From Siphonodentalium dalli (taxonomy: Eukaryota > Mollusca > Scaphopoda > Gadilida > Siphonodentaliidae): a DNA stretch of 64,000 nt. The stretch covers positions 158,153,043 to 158,217,042 of the forward strand of contig CP136069.1 in NCBI GenBank assembly GCA_032622095.1, given 5' to 3'. Shown piece by piece: positions 12,026-23,466 of the stretch. The translations under genes and the position numbers were made by a program. The notes beneath the pieces were generated by a model that saw only the letters and a list, made by a program, of their open reading frames with translations, did no database searches and was not told where the DNA came from. Numbering within the stretch: position 1 is the first letter of the stretch; each line of letters starts with the position of its first letter.

Positions 12026-13331
12026 CGGCTGAATTCTGGTCTCTGGTCTGGACCAGGTTTCGCGTAAACTATAGTCTAGACCAGGCCCAAACCACAGTGA
12101 TCGCGATGTGTTACATGGCTTCGGCGCGAGTAAGATGGGATCATTGGTCCGCACTGGTCCGTATTCTCGTTTTTTTTAAACTCATGTTTACGTTAACCAA
12201 GGTTCGCCTTCTTATTGTCATTCAAGCCTGTGTCGGTCTGTTCATAATTCGAACAATGTGGTAACGTACAAGTTCTGGTAACAGAAACATATGTATTTTT
12301 TGGAAGCATTTATCTTGATGTCAACCAAATAGGAAATGTGTTATATTGGTATGCCGTGTAGATTATATATTATAATTATATATACACAGGACACAATATA
12401 ATATAATCGATAATAATTTGTGTTATGGGTAATAGTCTACAACTGAGACCTAGTACCCCCTGGTCTGAGATTTTTGTATAAACCGAGACTTGAATCTGAG
12501 ACGAGAATACCAATTTCTGGTTTCGCAGTAACAATACAGATTTGTAATTTGATTGCAAATCATGCGTGCGTTTAGTTGGCTTTACAATAGGAGATTTATT
12601 GAAAATATCCATGTGTTGTTTGAAGCATACTACCGTTAGATGGATTAAGTCAGATTTTCGTGCTATTATTCTACGCACAATCGGCCGAATTCTGGTCTCT
12701 GGTCTAGACCAGGCTTCGCGCAAACAATAGTCTAGACCAGGTCCAAACCACGGTGATCGCGATGTGTTACCATGCTTCGGGGCGAGAAAGCTGGGATTAT
12801 TTGTCCGCACTGGTCCGTATTCTCGTCTTTTTGAAACTCATGTTTACGTAAACCAAGCCTTCTGATTGTCACTCAAGCATGTGTCGGCCTGTTCATAATT
12901 CAAACGATGTGGTAACGTACAAGTCCTGGTAACAGAAACATATGTATTTTTTGGAAGCATTTATCTTTATGTTAACCAAATAGGAATTGTGTTTTATTGA
13001 TATGCCGTGTAGAGGAAAGATTATAATTATATATGAACTGGACAAAATTTAATATCATCGATAATTATGTGTGTTATAGGTAATAGTCTACAACTGAGAC
13101 CTAGTACCCCCCGGGTCTGAGATTTTTGTATAAACCGAGACTTGAACCTGAGACGAGAATACCTATTTCTGGTTTCGCAGTAACGAAATAGATTGGTAAT
13201 TTGATTGTAAATCATGCGTGCGTTTATCCGGCTTTACAGTGGGGTTTTATGTATAACATCATTGCCTTGTTTGAAAGCAAATTACCTTTACAAGGATTAA
13301 GTCAGATTTTCGTGCTATTATTTATCGCACA
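12026..13331. repeat. Tandem duplication of a 656-bp unit
   Basis: Copy 1 (12026-12681) and copy 2 (12682-13331) each start CGGCYGAATTCTGGTCTCTG. They run through matching blocks such as AACAGAAACATATGTATTTT and 'gtctacaactgagacctagt' and end with 'gtcagattttcgtgctatta'. They differ by scattered substitutions and small gaps. Each copy carries short palindromic motifs near TAGTCTAGACCAGG. No protein family is recognised in any frame. Confidence 0.8.
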
Positions 13332-14675
13332 ATATGTTATCGATGGGTGTGGTTGACACGAATAAATAGGAAATGGTATAGCAGTTTTGCAATCGGAATG
13401 TAATCCGCATTGGATGCGGGTGTCTTTCGTTCCATGTTTCTTAAATTAATTGAGGTCGGAGCTAAAGTACTAATTCGCCATTTGAGAATAAATTATTGCT
13501 GGACTGAATATACAATATAACAGCAAAAATTCTCAAAATTATATAAAGACAAAACGAAAAATTGTGGTTCAAAATATGGAAATGTCCGATTAAATTTAAT
13601 TTAATTTAATTAAATGAGACCCCTGCTCTTGATTAATGAACTATTTGGTCCCGTTTCTTAAGCCTTGACATTTGAGACTGGTTTATTTGTCATAATTTAT
13701 CTTTAAACATGGATTTTGAAAACAATTACATAGCAATGGAAATATCTGCTATCGGGAGTGTAATACAACTCACCCATTTGGAATTTTTTCTGATAATACC
13801 ATGGGGGGGTCTGCAATAGTTTTCCACACACTAGGCGGAGGTGGGTAGGTTGAGCAGCCGGACTTGTACATTTCCTGGCCCTATACATGTTTTCCTAGAG
13901 TAATTTATCTTCATAATAATGTGAGAAAATGTTTTAAGTATGCTTCTATTATGTAATAGGTATGCATTTAACTCTTGGTAGAGGGGTTTGAGTTCACCGT
14001 CAGTTAATAGTGAGGGATGACACCAAGGGGTAATAACAAGTTCAGCTTGCTAAATGTTTTCATCGAGGATCTATCAATGCAGATTGACATGGAAAGGGTC
14101 AGATTTAAATAATTCTATTAAAAATCATTTGTTCAACATGATATCAATGAAAACATAACACAATAATAGATTCTTCAAATAAATGTAAACAGTTCACTGA
14201 ACTCTTCAAATAAATATAGACTGTTCAAAACACCATAATAAAATAAAACAAAGGTGTTAAAACAAACTTTGACCGACTGCAACGATATTCGGTATATGGG
14301 TCTAGAATCACCTCTATTAATGAAAAATATGGCCGCTGGCAGACATATTGGATTTAAGGATTTTACTCTTTGCATCACTAAATCCTTTTATAACATACTC
14401 CGCAGAGCTTATCCCCCATCCTATCATCACAAACCTTCATATGGATCTTCGGTGTGACCTCTCGATTGGGTGCCTACCATTTTTCCGGGATTTAACTCTT
14501 CGTAAGAAATTACAGGTCACATTTCTCACCCAATCGTCACCAAACTGTATATTTGGAGGGGGTGGGTCGCTATCCCATAATCGGACAAAAATAAAATTAG
14601 GGGGTGGTGGGTACCCAGAGAACGGAAAAAATAAATAAGCGCATAGTGTCTGGTATTTTTTCCTGAACCCCCTGA

Positions 14676-14678
<3 letters not shown>
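13332..14678. other. Unassigned, probably intronic DNA
   Basis: No gene is recognised. A short AATTT repeat lies near 13584-13613. Confidence 0.4.

Positions 14679-14721
<43 letters not shown>
14679..14721. repeat. Poly-C tract of 43 bases
   Basis: An uninterrupted run of 43 C on the plus strand. Length is likely unstable and the assembly may not be exact here. Confidence 0.9.
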
Positions 14722-14722
<1 letters not shown>

Positions 14723-14875
14723 TTGTGACAATTACATTTTCTGGAAAAATAATTTTCAATAACTTCAATCGCGGCGATAGTTAGTTAGAATCTTTCAAAA
14801 TGTTCAACTTATTGCAAATTCCCAAGTCCGCGAAATTACATTCACCTGTCACCTCTTCACCCAATGAATTAAACG

Positions 14876-14962
14876 TTTCCAACAGGTACCTCATTATTTC
14901 CAGTTGTTGGAAATTCCCACTTGATACCCAATATAATAATGGTTCTAAATGTTTTCAAGACC
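14876..14962. repeat. Fragment of the 'ttccaactgttggaaatt' repeat family
   Basis: The segment 'tccagttgttggaaattccc' and the following 60 bases match 16785-16860 closely and, more loosely, parts of the element at 3068-4130. It is a short remnant only. Confidence 0.55.
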
Positions 14963-15059
14963 TGAATGTAATGTCTGTGTAATATTTTGACTTAAAGCTG
15001 AACAATATACAGTTCTTGATATGAACAAACAATATTTCACATTAAACATTGATTGTAAA

Positions 15060-15525
15060 GGACGCCGGTGGTCCCGTCGGTAGAATGCTCGGAGCATTAT
15101 GCCGCCATTTGCCGTCTAGCGTTGACGAAGCTGGTTCGAATGCCGACAAGCGCGGATTCGCGATCCACTCTAAGTGAGGATAATCTGATTCGTGAATCTG
15201 GGCAAGTCTGTTGGTCCCTTTCCGGGTTCTGTGGTTTCTACACACAGCGGAGTGATTTCTCGGTGAAATTTACTCGTTGCGTAGACTTTCCTCCACCCGT
15301 AAAACTGTTAACGTCGTGACATCCCCATAGGGGGTGAGAAATCCGCACCAACCCTGTCCCGTGATCCCTGTCGAGCGCCTGCGGCATGCAGATACCGCTA
15401 TACAACGCGGAGATAAGCCGCTTTCACGTGCTCAGGTTTTGTGACACCAACACACCAATGTCGATGCAGCCCGCAGCACGCGTTTGTCCATAGATTGTCA
15501 TTGATTGTCGTTAATGTACATTAGA
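15060..15525 (+). mobile_element. tRNA-derived SINE, copy 1 (full head)
   Basis: The head has a pol III-like internal promoter. An A-box-like GTCCCGTCGGTAGAATGC lies near 15070 and a B box GGTTCGAATGCC at 15133-15144. The body runs through 'gatccactctaagtgaggat', GTGAGAAATCCGCACC and 'ttgtccatagattgtc'. The body is shared with 17163-17520 at high similarity, showing a dispersed family. No poly(A) tail is clear. Confidence 0.7.
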
Positions 15526-15539
15526 GCACAATCCCATTG

Positions 15540-15985
15540 TTGAAACCGTTCCCTGATTTTTGGTAAAGCACACCGATTCCCAAGGCTGGCGAATGAATGT
15601 TCAATGATTATCCCATTGTTAGGCACACGCAACTCACAACAGACAAATCGCACGGGCGCTTCGAAGTAGCTTCAATTACCAGAGGCCACAGGGGCACGAA
15701 CGGCGCTCTGCTTCCCACAAACACACTGTCATTATACGCCGTTACTATTTATGCACCTCTAATATACTAAGCAGGCACATATATAGGGACGGCGTATAAG
15801 GGGAGTGCGGGTGTGGGAAGCACGTACTCTTATATAATAACTGAAGCTACATTGAAACGACCGCGCGATTTGTTTGTTAATAGTGGCGCGTGTCGAACAA
15901 TGGGATATCACTGAAATATTAGTTTGCCACCCTTGGGAATTGGGTGTGATTTACCAAAAATACAATAGGACGAACGGAGGGTGGC
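15540..15985. repeat. Long palindrome (foldback element), about 450 bp
   Basis: The left arm (15555-15745) and right arm (15800-15970) are reverse complements along nearly their whole length. Matching blocks include TTTTTGGTAAA, ATTCCCAAGG, ATCCCATTGTT, ACAAATCGC, GTAGCTTCA and TTATACGCCGT/ACGGCGTATAA nearest the loop. The loop is about 45 bases. It has no coding frame of interest and is probably a foldback MITE, directly following the SINE copy. Confidence 0.75.
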
Positions 15986-16553
15986 AATAGTAACACATGC
16001 ATTGGTTGAATTATTTATTAACTAGTAGAATAATTACATTTATTATAATTATTCCACAAAACTAATCCAGTTCCGAAAATATTCTCAGGACCACTAATCC
16101 AACGATGAAACTAAACGAATTAACATTTACATTTAGAACCACTAAATAGTGATATATCAAATAATCCAACAGAATCACCACTTCACTATATAGCGCTCCA
16201 CATATCCGATATAACTAACAACAGAACTTGTATCTGGATAATCTGGAGGAACCAATGGACTATTATGGTAGTAATTTCGAAACAGTTTATTGAAAATATT
16301 ATGTTTGTCACATAATAATGATGTGCAGCATTACCTTTGGCAAAAAGTAGTTGGTTGTTGGTTACAGGTCCAAATTCCATGTCATCATTCTGGCAGACAG
16401 ACTTCTTCGGAATTCATGATCCACTTATACAATGTATATAATAATAGTAAGACACAATCATGCGACTTCCACATTTGACTTTCCAAACACATCTGCGAGT
16501 GACTTGGTTTGTGAAAACGGGACACACGTTAATCAATGTCGTTTCGAACATAT

Positions 16554-16793
16554 TTATTCACACTCAACGGCGATCACTGCATGGGTAATCACGATGATTG
16601 GTGTGGCTAACGGGTCATTGTGTTCATCTCGGCCAGCGCATGGATTGTACGTCGTGTTCAACGCACGATCAATTGCGTATTTCGAGATAATCGCATTGTG
16701 TGCGGTCAATTGTGCTCTAAGTCGGTCAGAGCACGCGAATAGTTCTTTACCAGAATAAATCTCGTCTCGTCTTAGATACCTCAATATTTCCAA
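16554..16793 (-). CDS. Possible coding fragment, unrecognised
   Basis: An open minus-strand frame of up to 79 codons has a more protein-like composition than its surroundings, for example DRLRAQLTAHNAIISKYAID and NPCAGRDEHNDPLATP. An acceptor-like ATCTAAG precedes it near 16775, and AATAAA overlaps its stop codon. The opposite strand is also open, which weakens the case. No family is recognised. It could be a terminal exon, a retroelement scrap, or chance. Confidence 0.22.
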   Translation of the reverse strand: MEILRYLRRDEIYSGKELFACSDRLRAQLTAHNAIISKYAIDRALNTTYNPCAGRDEHNDPLATPIIVITHAVIAVECE

Positions 16794-16885
16794 TTGTTGG
16801 AAATTCCCACCTGATATCCCCTATACTAATGGTTCGAAATGTTTTCACCTGATAACCATTTCAGTTCAAACATTTGACCGAAATT
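16779..16885. repeat. Fragment of the 'ttccaattgttggaaatt' repeat family
   Basis: It shares 'ccaattgttggaaattccca', then 'ttcgaaatgttttcacctga' and 'accatttcagtycaaa', with the fragments near 14880-14960 and with 3890-4080. Confidence 0.5.
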
Positions 16886-17162
16886 AGGAAACGAGTCGAG
16901 TTTTGGTACCGGTACAAAAAAAAAAAATATTTGATGTTCCAAAATCACAGAAATAAAACAATTTCAAATTATATTTGTCAGGTTCTTCCATGTAATTTAC
17001 CAGGAATGCATGCCATTTCCAGCTGCTATAGTTTGACCAAAGATTGGTTGCGACGACAACCATGATTATTTTTAGGAAACCCGATGTTCCAACTTTAAAA
17101 CACCAAGTTCACAACATGACTTAAATATAAGACATGGACTTGACAATTTGATCCGTTACCGT

Positions 17163-17520
17163 ACAGTCATAATAGCGATCCACGCTAAGTGAGACAACCT
17201 TATTCGTGTATCTGGGCAAGTTTGTCGGTTACTTTCCGGGGTAGGTGGTTTCTACACACAGCGGAGTGATTTATCGGTGAAATTTACTCTCGATCTGCGT
17301 TGACTTTTTCCCACCAATAAAAGTGATAGCGTCGTGACATCCGCATAGAGGGTGAGAAATCCGCACCACCCCTGCCCCGTGATCCCTGCCTAATGGCGAC
17401 GGCAGACAGGTACCGCTATACAATACGGAGATAAGCCGCTTACACGTGCTCAGGTTTGGCGACACCAACAATACAATCTCGATCCAGTGCGCAACACGCT
17501 TTTGTCCATAGATTGTTACG
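17163..17520 (+). mobile_element. tRNA-derived SINE, copy 2 (5' truncated)
   Basis: From 'gatccacgctaagtgagaca' to TTTGTCCATAGATTGTT the sequence follows copy 1 with small differences. The tRNA-like head is missing, as expected for 5' truncation. Confidence 0.7.
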
Positions 17521-17982
17521 CGCGCGCCACGTGTATACAGTTCTACAAATTTCAGATAGCTGTGGTCCTATGGGCGCTTTATTTATAGATAATTGATTTT
17601 TCCAGTTTAAAATCGAACTGCGCGACCAGGAGGCCGAGTCCGGTAAAAAGGTGTAGTTGGGAATATCAATTTCGTTTATTGTCCTTTACATTATTATTAT
17701 GTGAATAATGTTGATTTTTATAGATATTTTTTGTTCTGCAGACCACAGATGGTTGTGGTCGGAGACAGTCGTAAATGAATTTCGAAGTACAATTGTTTGT
17801 CGCGCTCGTACGTCGAACGAAAGAACCCCTCTTTTCCGTTTGCACATCCCGGGGAAGCCATGGGAAATCCTGCAACCTGATTGGCTGGCGTCTTTAAAAA
17901 ACGCCAGCTTTTGTATACAAATAAACACGTGGAACATTTTAGCTTATGGGCGTGGATAATCGATAACATAATTACTTCGCGC

Positions 17983-18255
17983 ATGAGCAGTCTAAACAGG
18001 AATCTCTTCCGCTTTATGTTGTTTTCACCAGAAACAAAGCGGAAAATATTTGAGAATAATCGATTAAAGTGTGTTCTATTGCAACTACTACGAACAATGA
18101 AGGATAAATACCGGGGGGAAACCGTGAGATCATGGATCCGATATAAATTGAAAGTATATCTTAAAGATCACGTCGAATACCATTTTGTTATACACACTTT
18201 TGCGGTATTTCAACCCTGTCCATTAAAAGTGAAATTTCGTGGAAATGTTTTTTAA
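17983..18255 (+). CDS. Uncharacterised small ORF (90 codons)
   Basis: From ATG at 17983 the frame runs 90 codons and is rich in Lys and Arg (ETKRKIFENNRLKCVLLQLL, then RSWIRYKLKVYLKDHVEY). It could form amphipathic helices. The open frame extends upstream of the ATG to about 17881. A CCAAT-like GATTGGCTGG and a short hairpin (TGGCGT/ACGCCA) lie just upstream near 17879-17908. I do not recognise the family. It may be a real small gene, an exon, or chance. Confidence 0.25.
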   Translation: MSSLNRNLFRFMLFSPETKRKIFENNRLKCVLLQLLRTMKDKYRGETVRSWIRYKLKVYLKDHVEYHFVIHTFAVFQPCPLKVKFRGNVF

Positions 18256-18654
18256 TTTCAGAAATTCGAGCTGTTGGGAGCGGACGTCTGATACCATTTA
18301 TGTGTGGCAGACTTACAACTATTGCAGCCACATGAAAATGGCCACACTTAAAATAGAAAGCATGCAATATTTATATTGCTGATGCATTAGTCGATGACTT
18401 TCAGTTGCATTTAAGTTTTTTTTTTTTTTTTGGGTTCATATCTTTACATGAAATGAGCATTAATTGTTAAAAATGGATATTTACCAATCTAGCACACTCG
18501 GGTTCGAATTTCAACAACTCCTTCAAAATAACCAGATGTGGCATGAAACCAATGTATCAGTTTGTTTTCTCATATATCCCTGAGTGACTTTTAGCATACC
18601 TTGAAAAGATTGTTTGCAGGAAATGTTTGTAATATCACAATGTATGTGTGTTTT

Positions 18655-19001
18655 TTAACCCTTTACCCAACAAACCGGCCAAAAACGCCCAAATAAAGCT
18701 TCAACAGCCTAAAATAGCTTCGGTCTGTCTCAATAACACCATACAAATATGGATATTATTGGAACCGGTGCATTGATCACATTGTGATGGTTACAGTTAT
18801 GGCCTGTGCCAATGCATTCTCTTATATATGCGAGTCGACCATAGGTCGCCTCGCATATATAAGAGAATGCATTGGCCTAAAAAAATATTTTCGACATTCT
18901 TTGACAATTTTATCATTTTTAATATGTGTTAAGCCAATGCATTATCTTATATATGCGAGTCGACCATAGGCAGAGGGCCGTTCTGTTGGGTAAAGGGTTA
19001 A
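18655..19001. mobile_element. piggyBac-like MITE, copy 1
   Basis: The ends are TTAACCCTTTACCCAACA and its inverted form TGTTGGGTAAAGGGTTAA. TTAA at each edge is the target duplication and CCC the first bases, as in piggyBac elements. Inside, 18808-18876 forms a nearly perfect hairpin with arms of about 31 bases (CCAATGCATTCTCTTATATA). A single second arm lies at 18932-18970, its partner having been lost. Non-coding. Confidence 0.8.
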
Positions 19002-20094
19002 GAGTGACAGCCTTTCTCGTTTTTATAGGGAGGGCTATCACTTTCTCAAGTTTTCAAAAATGGCTCAGTTCAGTTCAGTGATATCGTCATCCTCAAATCT
19101 GCAAACCAGAATGAACATGCTGCCGTACCCAACCAAATATGTAATTTATTGTAATGTACTTCCCATGTGATTAGTTGTTAGTCGTCTGGTGTAAACAGCA
19201 CCTACCTGTATTGCATGACTATCGATAAAGAGCTGTTTAAAATACACTCTGGATAAAGGTGCTGACTTTGTTATGACCAACAGATTCAATCAGGACCCCC
19301 TGGAACAATATTTCGGACATCATAGACATAACGGTGGCTCTAGCATCAATCCATTAGTGTACGATGTCAACAACACCATGACACATCTAAGAGCCATTGG
19401 AAGTGTCAGGCTCTGACTCCAAAACATGGCAATACTGGTTGCAAACAGGATTCTGCACGATCAATTTATAATTCTAAATTACCTCGAAGACAAATTAAGA
19501 AAGCAAAGTAGACACTACAATTAATTACATGCATGTACTCCTGTGGTCCAAATAAACATAGGGGCGGAATAGTATTAAATTAAAAAAGAGTAACCGTATG
19601 TTTATTTGGATCCCGAGAGTTCATGCGTTAAAACCAAACAATCGGATTTTGAAAGATGCACAATACGATTTGGCACAAAAATGCCATCAATTTTCTATTG
19701 AATGAAATCTTGTTGATGTCAATTAGTCTTCGCTGATATATCAACTTTCAATGAACTTTTGATAAACTTGTCGGCATTATAAAGAGCGTTCTTGCTTTCG
19801 TTACAACAAACCTATACGTATGTACATGTACATGCAGTGATACATATACAAACTTACAGTTTTATGAATAGTTTAAAGTGTAGTTTTTTTGTGTCAAATC
19901 GGATTGGGCATCTTTCTGGAGTGATAAACTTGCATGGCTTTCAAGTTCCAGTATGTGGACCTGAGAATTTTATAACAAAAAATATTTTGGAGCACATCGT
20001 TTATTCATCGATTATCACGTCATGTTTTATGTTTTTATGGACAAATTGTCTTTATCGTGTTCTGTTTGCTGATCAACATTGTTGTCTTTAGCCT
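19002..20094. other. Unassigned, probably intronic DNA
   Basis: No gene recognised. A minus-strand AATAAA (plus-strand TTTATT at 20000-20005) lies downstream of the candidate terminal exon at 20095-20269. Confidence 0.35.
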
Positions 20095-20269
20095 TCAGAT
20101 GTTGGTGGGTTCAGAAGGCGCACATTTAGCTTTCTTAGACTTGGGTGAATTGAACTCAACGGCATTCTGCTGTTGATCAATTTCAATGAAAATATCACTA
20201 TATGTACATTCAGAGAGCAGGTCATCCAGGTTATAACATGGAATAAAATCTTCGTTTGCAATTTTCAGA
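20095..20269 (-). CDS. Candidate terminal exon of an unknown gene
   Basis: The minus-strand frame after a TTTCACTAG acceptor runs without a stop to TGA at 20097-20095. It encodes a hydrophilic, acidic tail: NEDFIPCYNLDDLLSEC, DIFIEIDQQQNAVEF, then KSKKAKCAP. An AATAAA polyadenylation signal follows about 90 bases downstream. The composition is protein-like and resembles a cytoplasmic or nuclear-protein tail. It lies, same strand, between the two lectin half-domain exons. It could be an alternative end of that gene, a nested gene, or a false call. The incoming intron would be phase 2, which matches the donor phase of the lectin exon at 22576-22762. Confidence 0.4.
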
Positions 20270-20699
20270 CTAGTGAAAGTCTGTGGGTATATCTCCATTT
20301 TATAGGCTTTTTAATACTCAAAAATCATTCACAATATGTAATGTTTACAAGTCTCATTAAAATATATTCCAACAATCGATTGATGGAAGATACAATCATA
20401 AACTCCAACAGGTATGTCATTGTGGTAACAATAACGGATAGTCTCTCAGTTTTAAGTAGATTTGTCAATGGTAGCAACATTGAAACGTCAATACCAATCT
20501 GCCACATGAGAATCGGTACACAATATAACAACCTTTAGTGATGTAATATTGTTAATATAAGCATAATATGGCATATTATGAAACAATTATAGTCCTGTAA
20601 ATTGCAGAAACTCATACCATATGGTATGTCTTCGAATGTGGATATGTCCATAGAAACCATTACACCACTGTTAGGTAACGAATGCGGCAACTTTACTGC

Positions 20700-21010
20700 C
20701 ATGTTCACACTAACAACAATTATAATAAATGTTTTCAAAATAAAAATGTTATATGGCGTAGTTTAGTTAAAACTACCATAATATCAGTCATGTGTTCATT
20801 TTTTATATTTCGGGCATGTCCCTAGCAAACATTACCAGAAATATATAGTATTTTACAGTCGAACCCGCACTAACAACAGCTATTGCAATTGTTTTACCAT
20901 AGAATGATAATGACATAGTTTATATTAGTTTGTTAAAACTAACATAATATCAGTCAGCTCGGCATTTTTCGATTTCGGGTATGTCGCTAGCAACCGTTAC
21001 CATCCCTGTA
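20700..21010. repeat. Degenerate tandem duplication, about 170 bp
   Basis: The stretch 20706-20860 is repeated with drift at 20868-21005. Shared blocks are 'cactaacaacarytat', 'gttaaaactamcataatatc', 'agtca' and 'cgggyatgtcsctagcaa'. Confidence 0.55.
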
Positions 21011-21884
21011 AGTAAGATGTATGGTAATTTGCCGCGATGTCTACACATCTGAAAATGATTAATAGTATATAAGGAACCTATGTGCCAAGTTTCATAGTGT
21101 TATCGCCATTTGCACAATTGTTACGCCAAGCGTCAGGACTAATATGAGGTATTTTTGCCTTTCGGACACTCGAAGTCATGGTGTACGTTTTAGGGGTTGG
21201 TGTTAAGGTAAGGATGGTGATGGATCGATATATCGTATCACTTTCTTTTTCTGAATTAATGACTATTCTAGTATAATGGTTCATATTGTAGCTAATTGTC
21301 GTCTGAATATCTTTACTCGCCATCTTTTTTAGGAAAATTTTGAATCATCATGCGATTTATATGCTCTCTTTGGCAATAAATTTCATCACAATTATGGAAT
21401 ATTGACTGCGGTAAGCTCTAGCATCAATTGCAAATATCTCCACGATGGACGGGTATGTGAGAAACATGACTCCGTAAATTAGCCTACATGTGACTGCATT
21501 CGCATATGGTCTGACGAAAATCATGATATCTCAAAAAGCCCAACACTGATTCTATTGGACGTTTGCAACATTGTCCATAGACATCTTCTTAGTAATCCCT
21601 GAACAAAATCAGCTTTTTCCCTAGTGAACCCTAATGTTCCTGGAATATTAGGTCAGCTCTAACGTATCGTTAGTTGCCGACAATGCACTCATGTGTCCAG
21701 CTATACTTTGAAGTGTCTATTATTAACAAGCCCTGAGTATATCTTGAACCCAAAGCTAAGAAAACAAGTGCTAGGTTATACCTTAGCATCGTTGGAACAA
21801 ATCATTACCTCTTTTCATGTGAAAATATATAATCGGCAACTATCACAGCAGCCGCGAAATACGACCGCGGTAATTTCAACATAG

Positions 21885-22175
21885 GGTCATAAATCTGTGA
21901 AAATAGGCAAAATTGGAACTTGAGCTATATTTTGTGCGAGTAAACTCACATGCCAATTTTCATTCTATTAAGTTCGGAGATACTAACGGTATCGTCCATA
22001 AACGAATATTGAGTGCAAATTCAAACAAAAGGGTCATAACTCTAGTGAAAATTAGCAGGCGGAACCCGAATTCGAACTTGACCTGTATACTGTGCTAGTA
22101 AACCCACATACCAAATGTTATTCCATTCAGTTCAGACTTACTAACGTTATTATCGGGAAACGAAAAGAGCAGTCG
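21885..22175. repeat. Degenerate tandem repeat, about 150-bp unit
   Basis: Two units each contain GGGTCATAA, 'tgaaaatwrgca', 'gaacttgascta/tgt', 'gtgcgagtaaactcacatgc' and 'cattctattaagttcggaga' type blocks. A third diverged unit occurs at 31325-31460. It is a dispersed repeat, not a gene. Confidence 0.6.
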
Positions 22176-22575
22176 GACGGATGGACCAAATCATAATTTT
22201 CCCTTTTTTTACAACGGGTGTTTAAAAATTTATCTGATTATTGTATTTTAGATTGAACTGCTTGCTCAATTTAACATTTAAAAGAAAATTTAATTCAATT
22301 TAAATTTAAAAAATAACGAACACCGTTTTAACATCCGCCAGGGTACTCCGGGTACCACACCAAAGTTAGTTGAAATTGGTCCAGGAGTCTAGGAGAAATC
22401 GAGAACAAACACATCCTACTCTGTTATATGTATAGTTACACCGTGGAACATAGTCTTTGGTCCAAACATCATGTCGCAAATATAAATTTAAGTATTTAAT
22501 GTAGATAATGTGTCAATAGTGAGCCAAATTCTTTTTCCAACTGGCATTGTTATTAATCCGGAATATTGTACTTAC

Positions 22576-22762
22576 GAGTTATCATACTCATAGTCCCATC
22601 CAGTCAGGTTGTTACGTATGTATTTGATGAAATTCCGCCTCTTCATATCCGAATCCATATACAACAAGTGTCCTCCGGTAGTTTGGTTGCAAAACTGCCT
22701 GGCCCTTTCATAACAGTAATATTCCGAGTAAAATATCCATCTCGCTAATCCTATCGTGTCAC
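22576..22762 (-). CDS. C-type lectin domain, N-terminal half exon
   Basis: This 187-bp minus-strand exon starts after a CAATGCAG acceptor and ends at a perfect GTAAGT donor (22575-22570). It encodes the first half of a C-type lectin domain. WIFYSEYYCYERARQFC matches the first strand and helix with its cysteine, and GGHLLYMDSD the conserved 'G.L..i.s' turn, followed by a helix FIKYIRNNL. It begins in phase 1 and ends in phase 2. Splicing to 11128-11372 keeps the frame and lands on LYVGARIVGN, exactly where the domain should continue. The intron would be 11.2 kb. Upstream domains are not identified, so the protein class (secreted or membrane lectin) is open. Confidence 0.7.
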
Positions 22763-23069
22763 CTGCATTGAAGATGCATATGAACAAATATCTGGAACGT
22801 CGTTTTATCGTCATTATTCCATGACTGGTCATCATAATAATTCACTTGAAAGTCAGCAGCATGTGACACTGTGGCACGCTGCTGCAGTCTGTTGATACCT
22901 CTCTTATGAATATGGAACACATTAAATTTCAAGGTGGGTTAAAACTAAACATCTTGCAATGTAACCTACAAGAGTGGACATTTTCATGCATTATAATCGC
23001 AAAACTTTTACAAATATGTAATGGAATAATGGGAATTTTATTGTTAGTTTACCTTACCGAAGTATCGGT

Positions 23070-23466
23070 TTAACCCTTTACCCAACAAACCGGCCAAAAC
23101 CGGCCAAATAAAGTTTCAACAGCCTAAAATATCTTCGGTCTGTCTCAATAGAACCATACAAATATGGATATCATTGGAACCGGCTCTTTGACCACATTGT
23201 GATAGTTACAGTTATGCCCTGTGCCAATGCATTCTCTTATATATGCGAGTCGACCATAGGTCGCCTCGCATATATAAGAGAATGCATTGGCCTAAACAAA
23301 TCTTTTTTTAACACTTTTTACCATTTTTTCTTACATTCTTTAACAATTTTATAATTTTTAATGTGTTAAGCCAATGCATTCTCTTATATATGCGAGGCGA
23401 CCTATGGTCGACTCGCATATATAAGAGAATGCATTGGCACAGGGCCCTTCTGTTGGGTAAAGGGGT
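23070..23466. mobile_element. piggyBac-like MITE, copy 2
   Basis: Starts TTAACCCTTTACCCAACA and ends TGTTGGGTAAAGGGGT, the right TTAA having mutated. It carries two nearly perfect hairpins at 23223-23291 and 23371-23439. The arms share CCAATGCATTCTCTTATATA and the loops are GTCGACC/TATGG-like. The stretch between them is AT-rich with 'accattttttcttacattct'. Overall highly similar to copies 1 and 3. Confidence 0.8.

Noticed and set aside
15060-15145. A functional tRNA gene
   Set aside because: A and B boxes are present, but the arms do not pair into a cloverleaf and the sequence continues into a SINE body shared with another locus.
20618-20709. Possible exon (VKLPHSLPNSGVMVSMDIST) between acceptor- and donor-like sites
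   Set aside because: Its outgoing phase 1 does not fit the neighbouring candidate terminal exon, the region is part of a degenerate tandem duplication, and no domain is seen.
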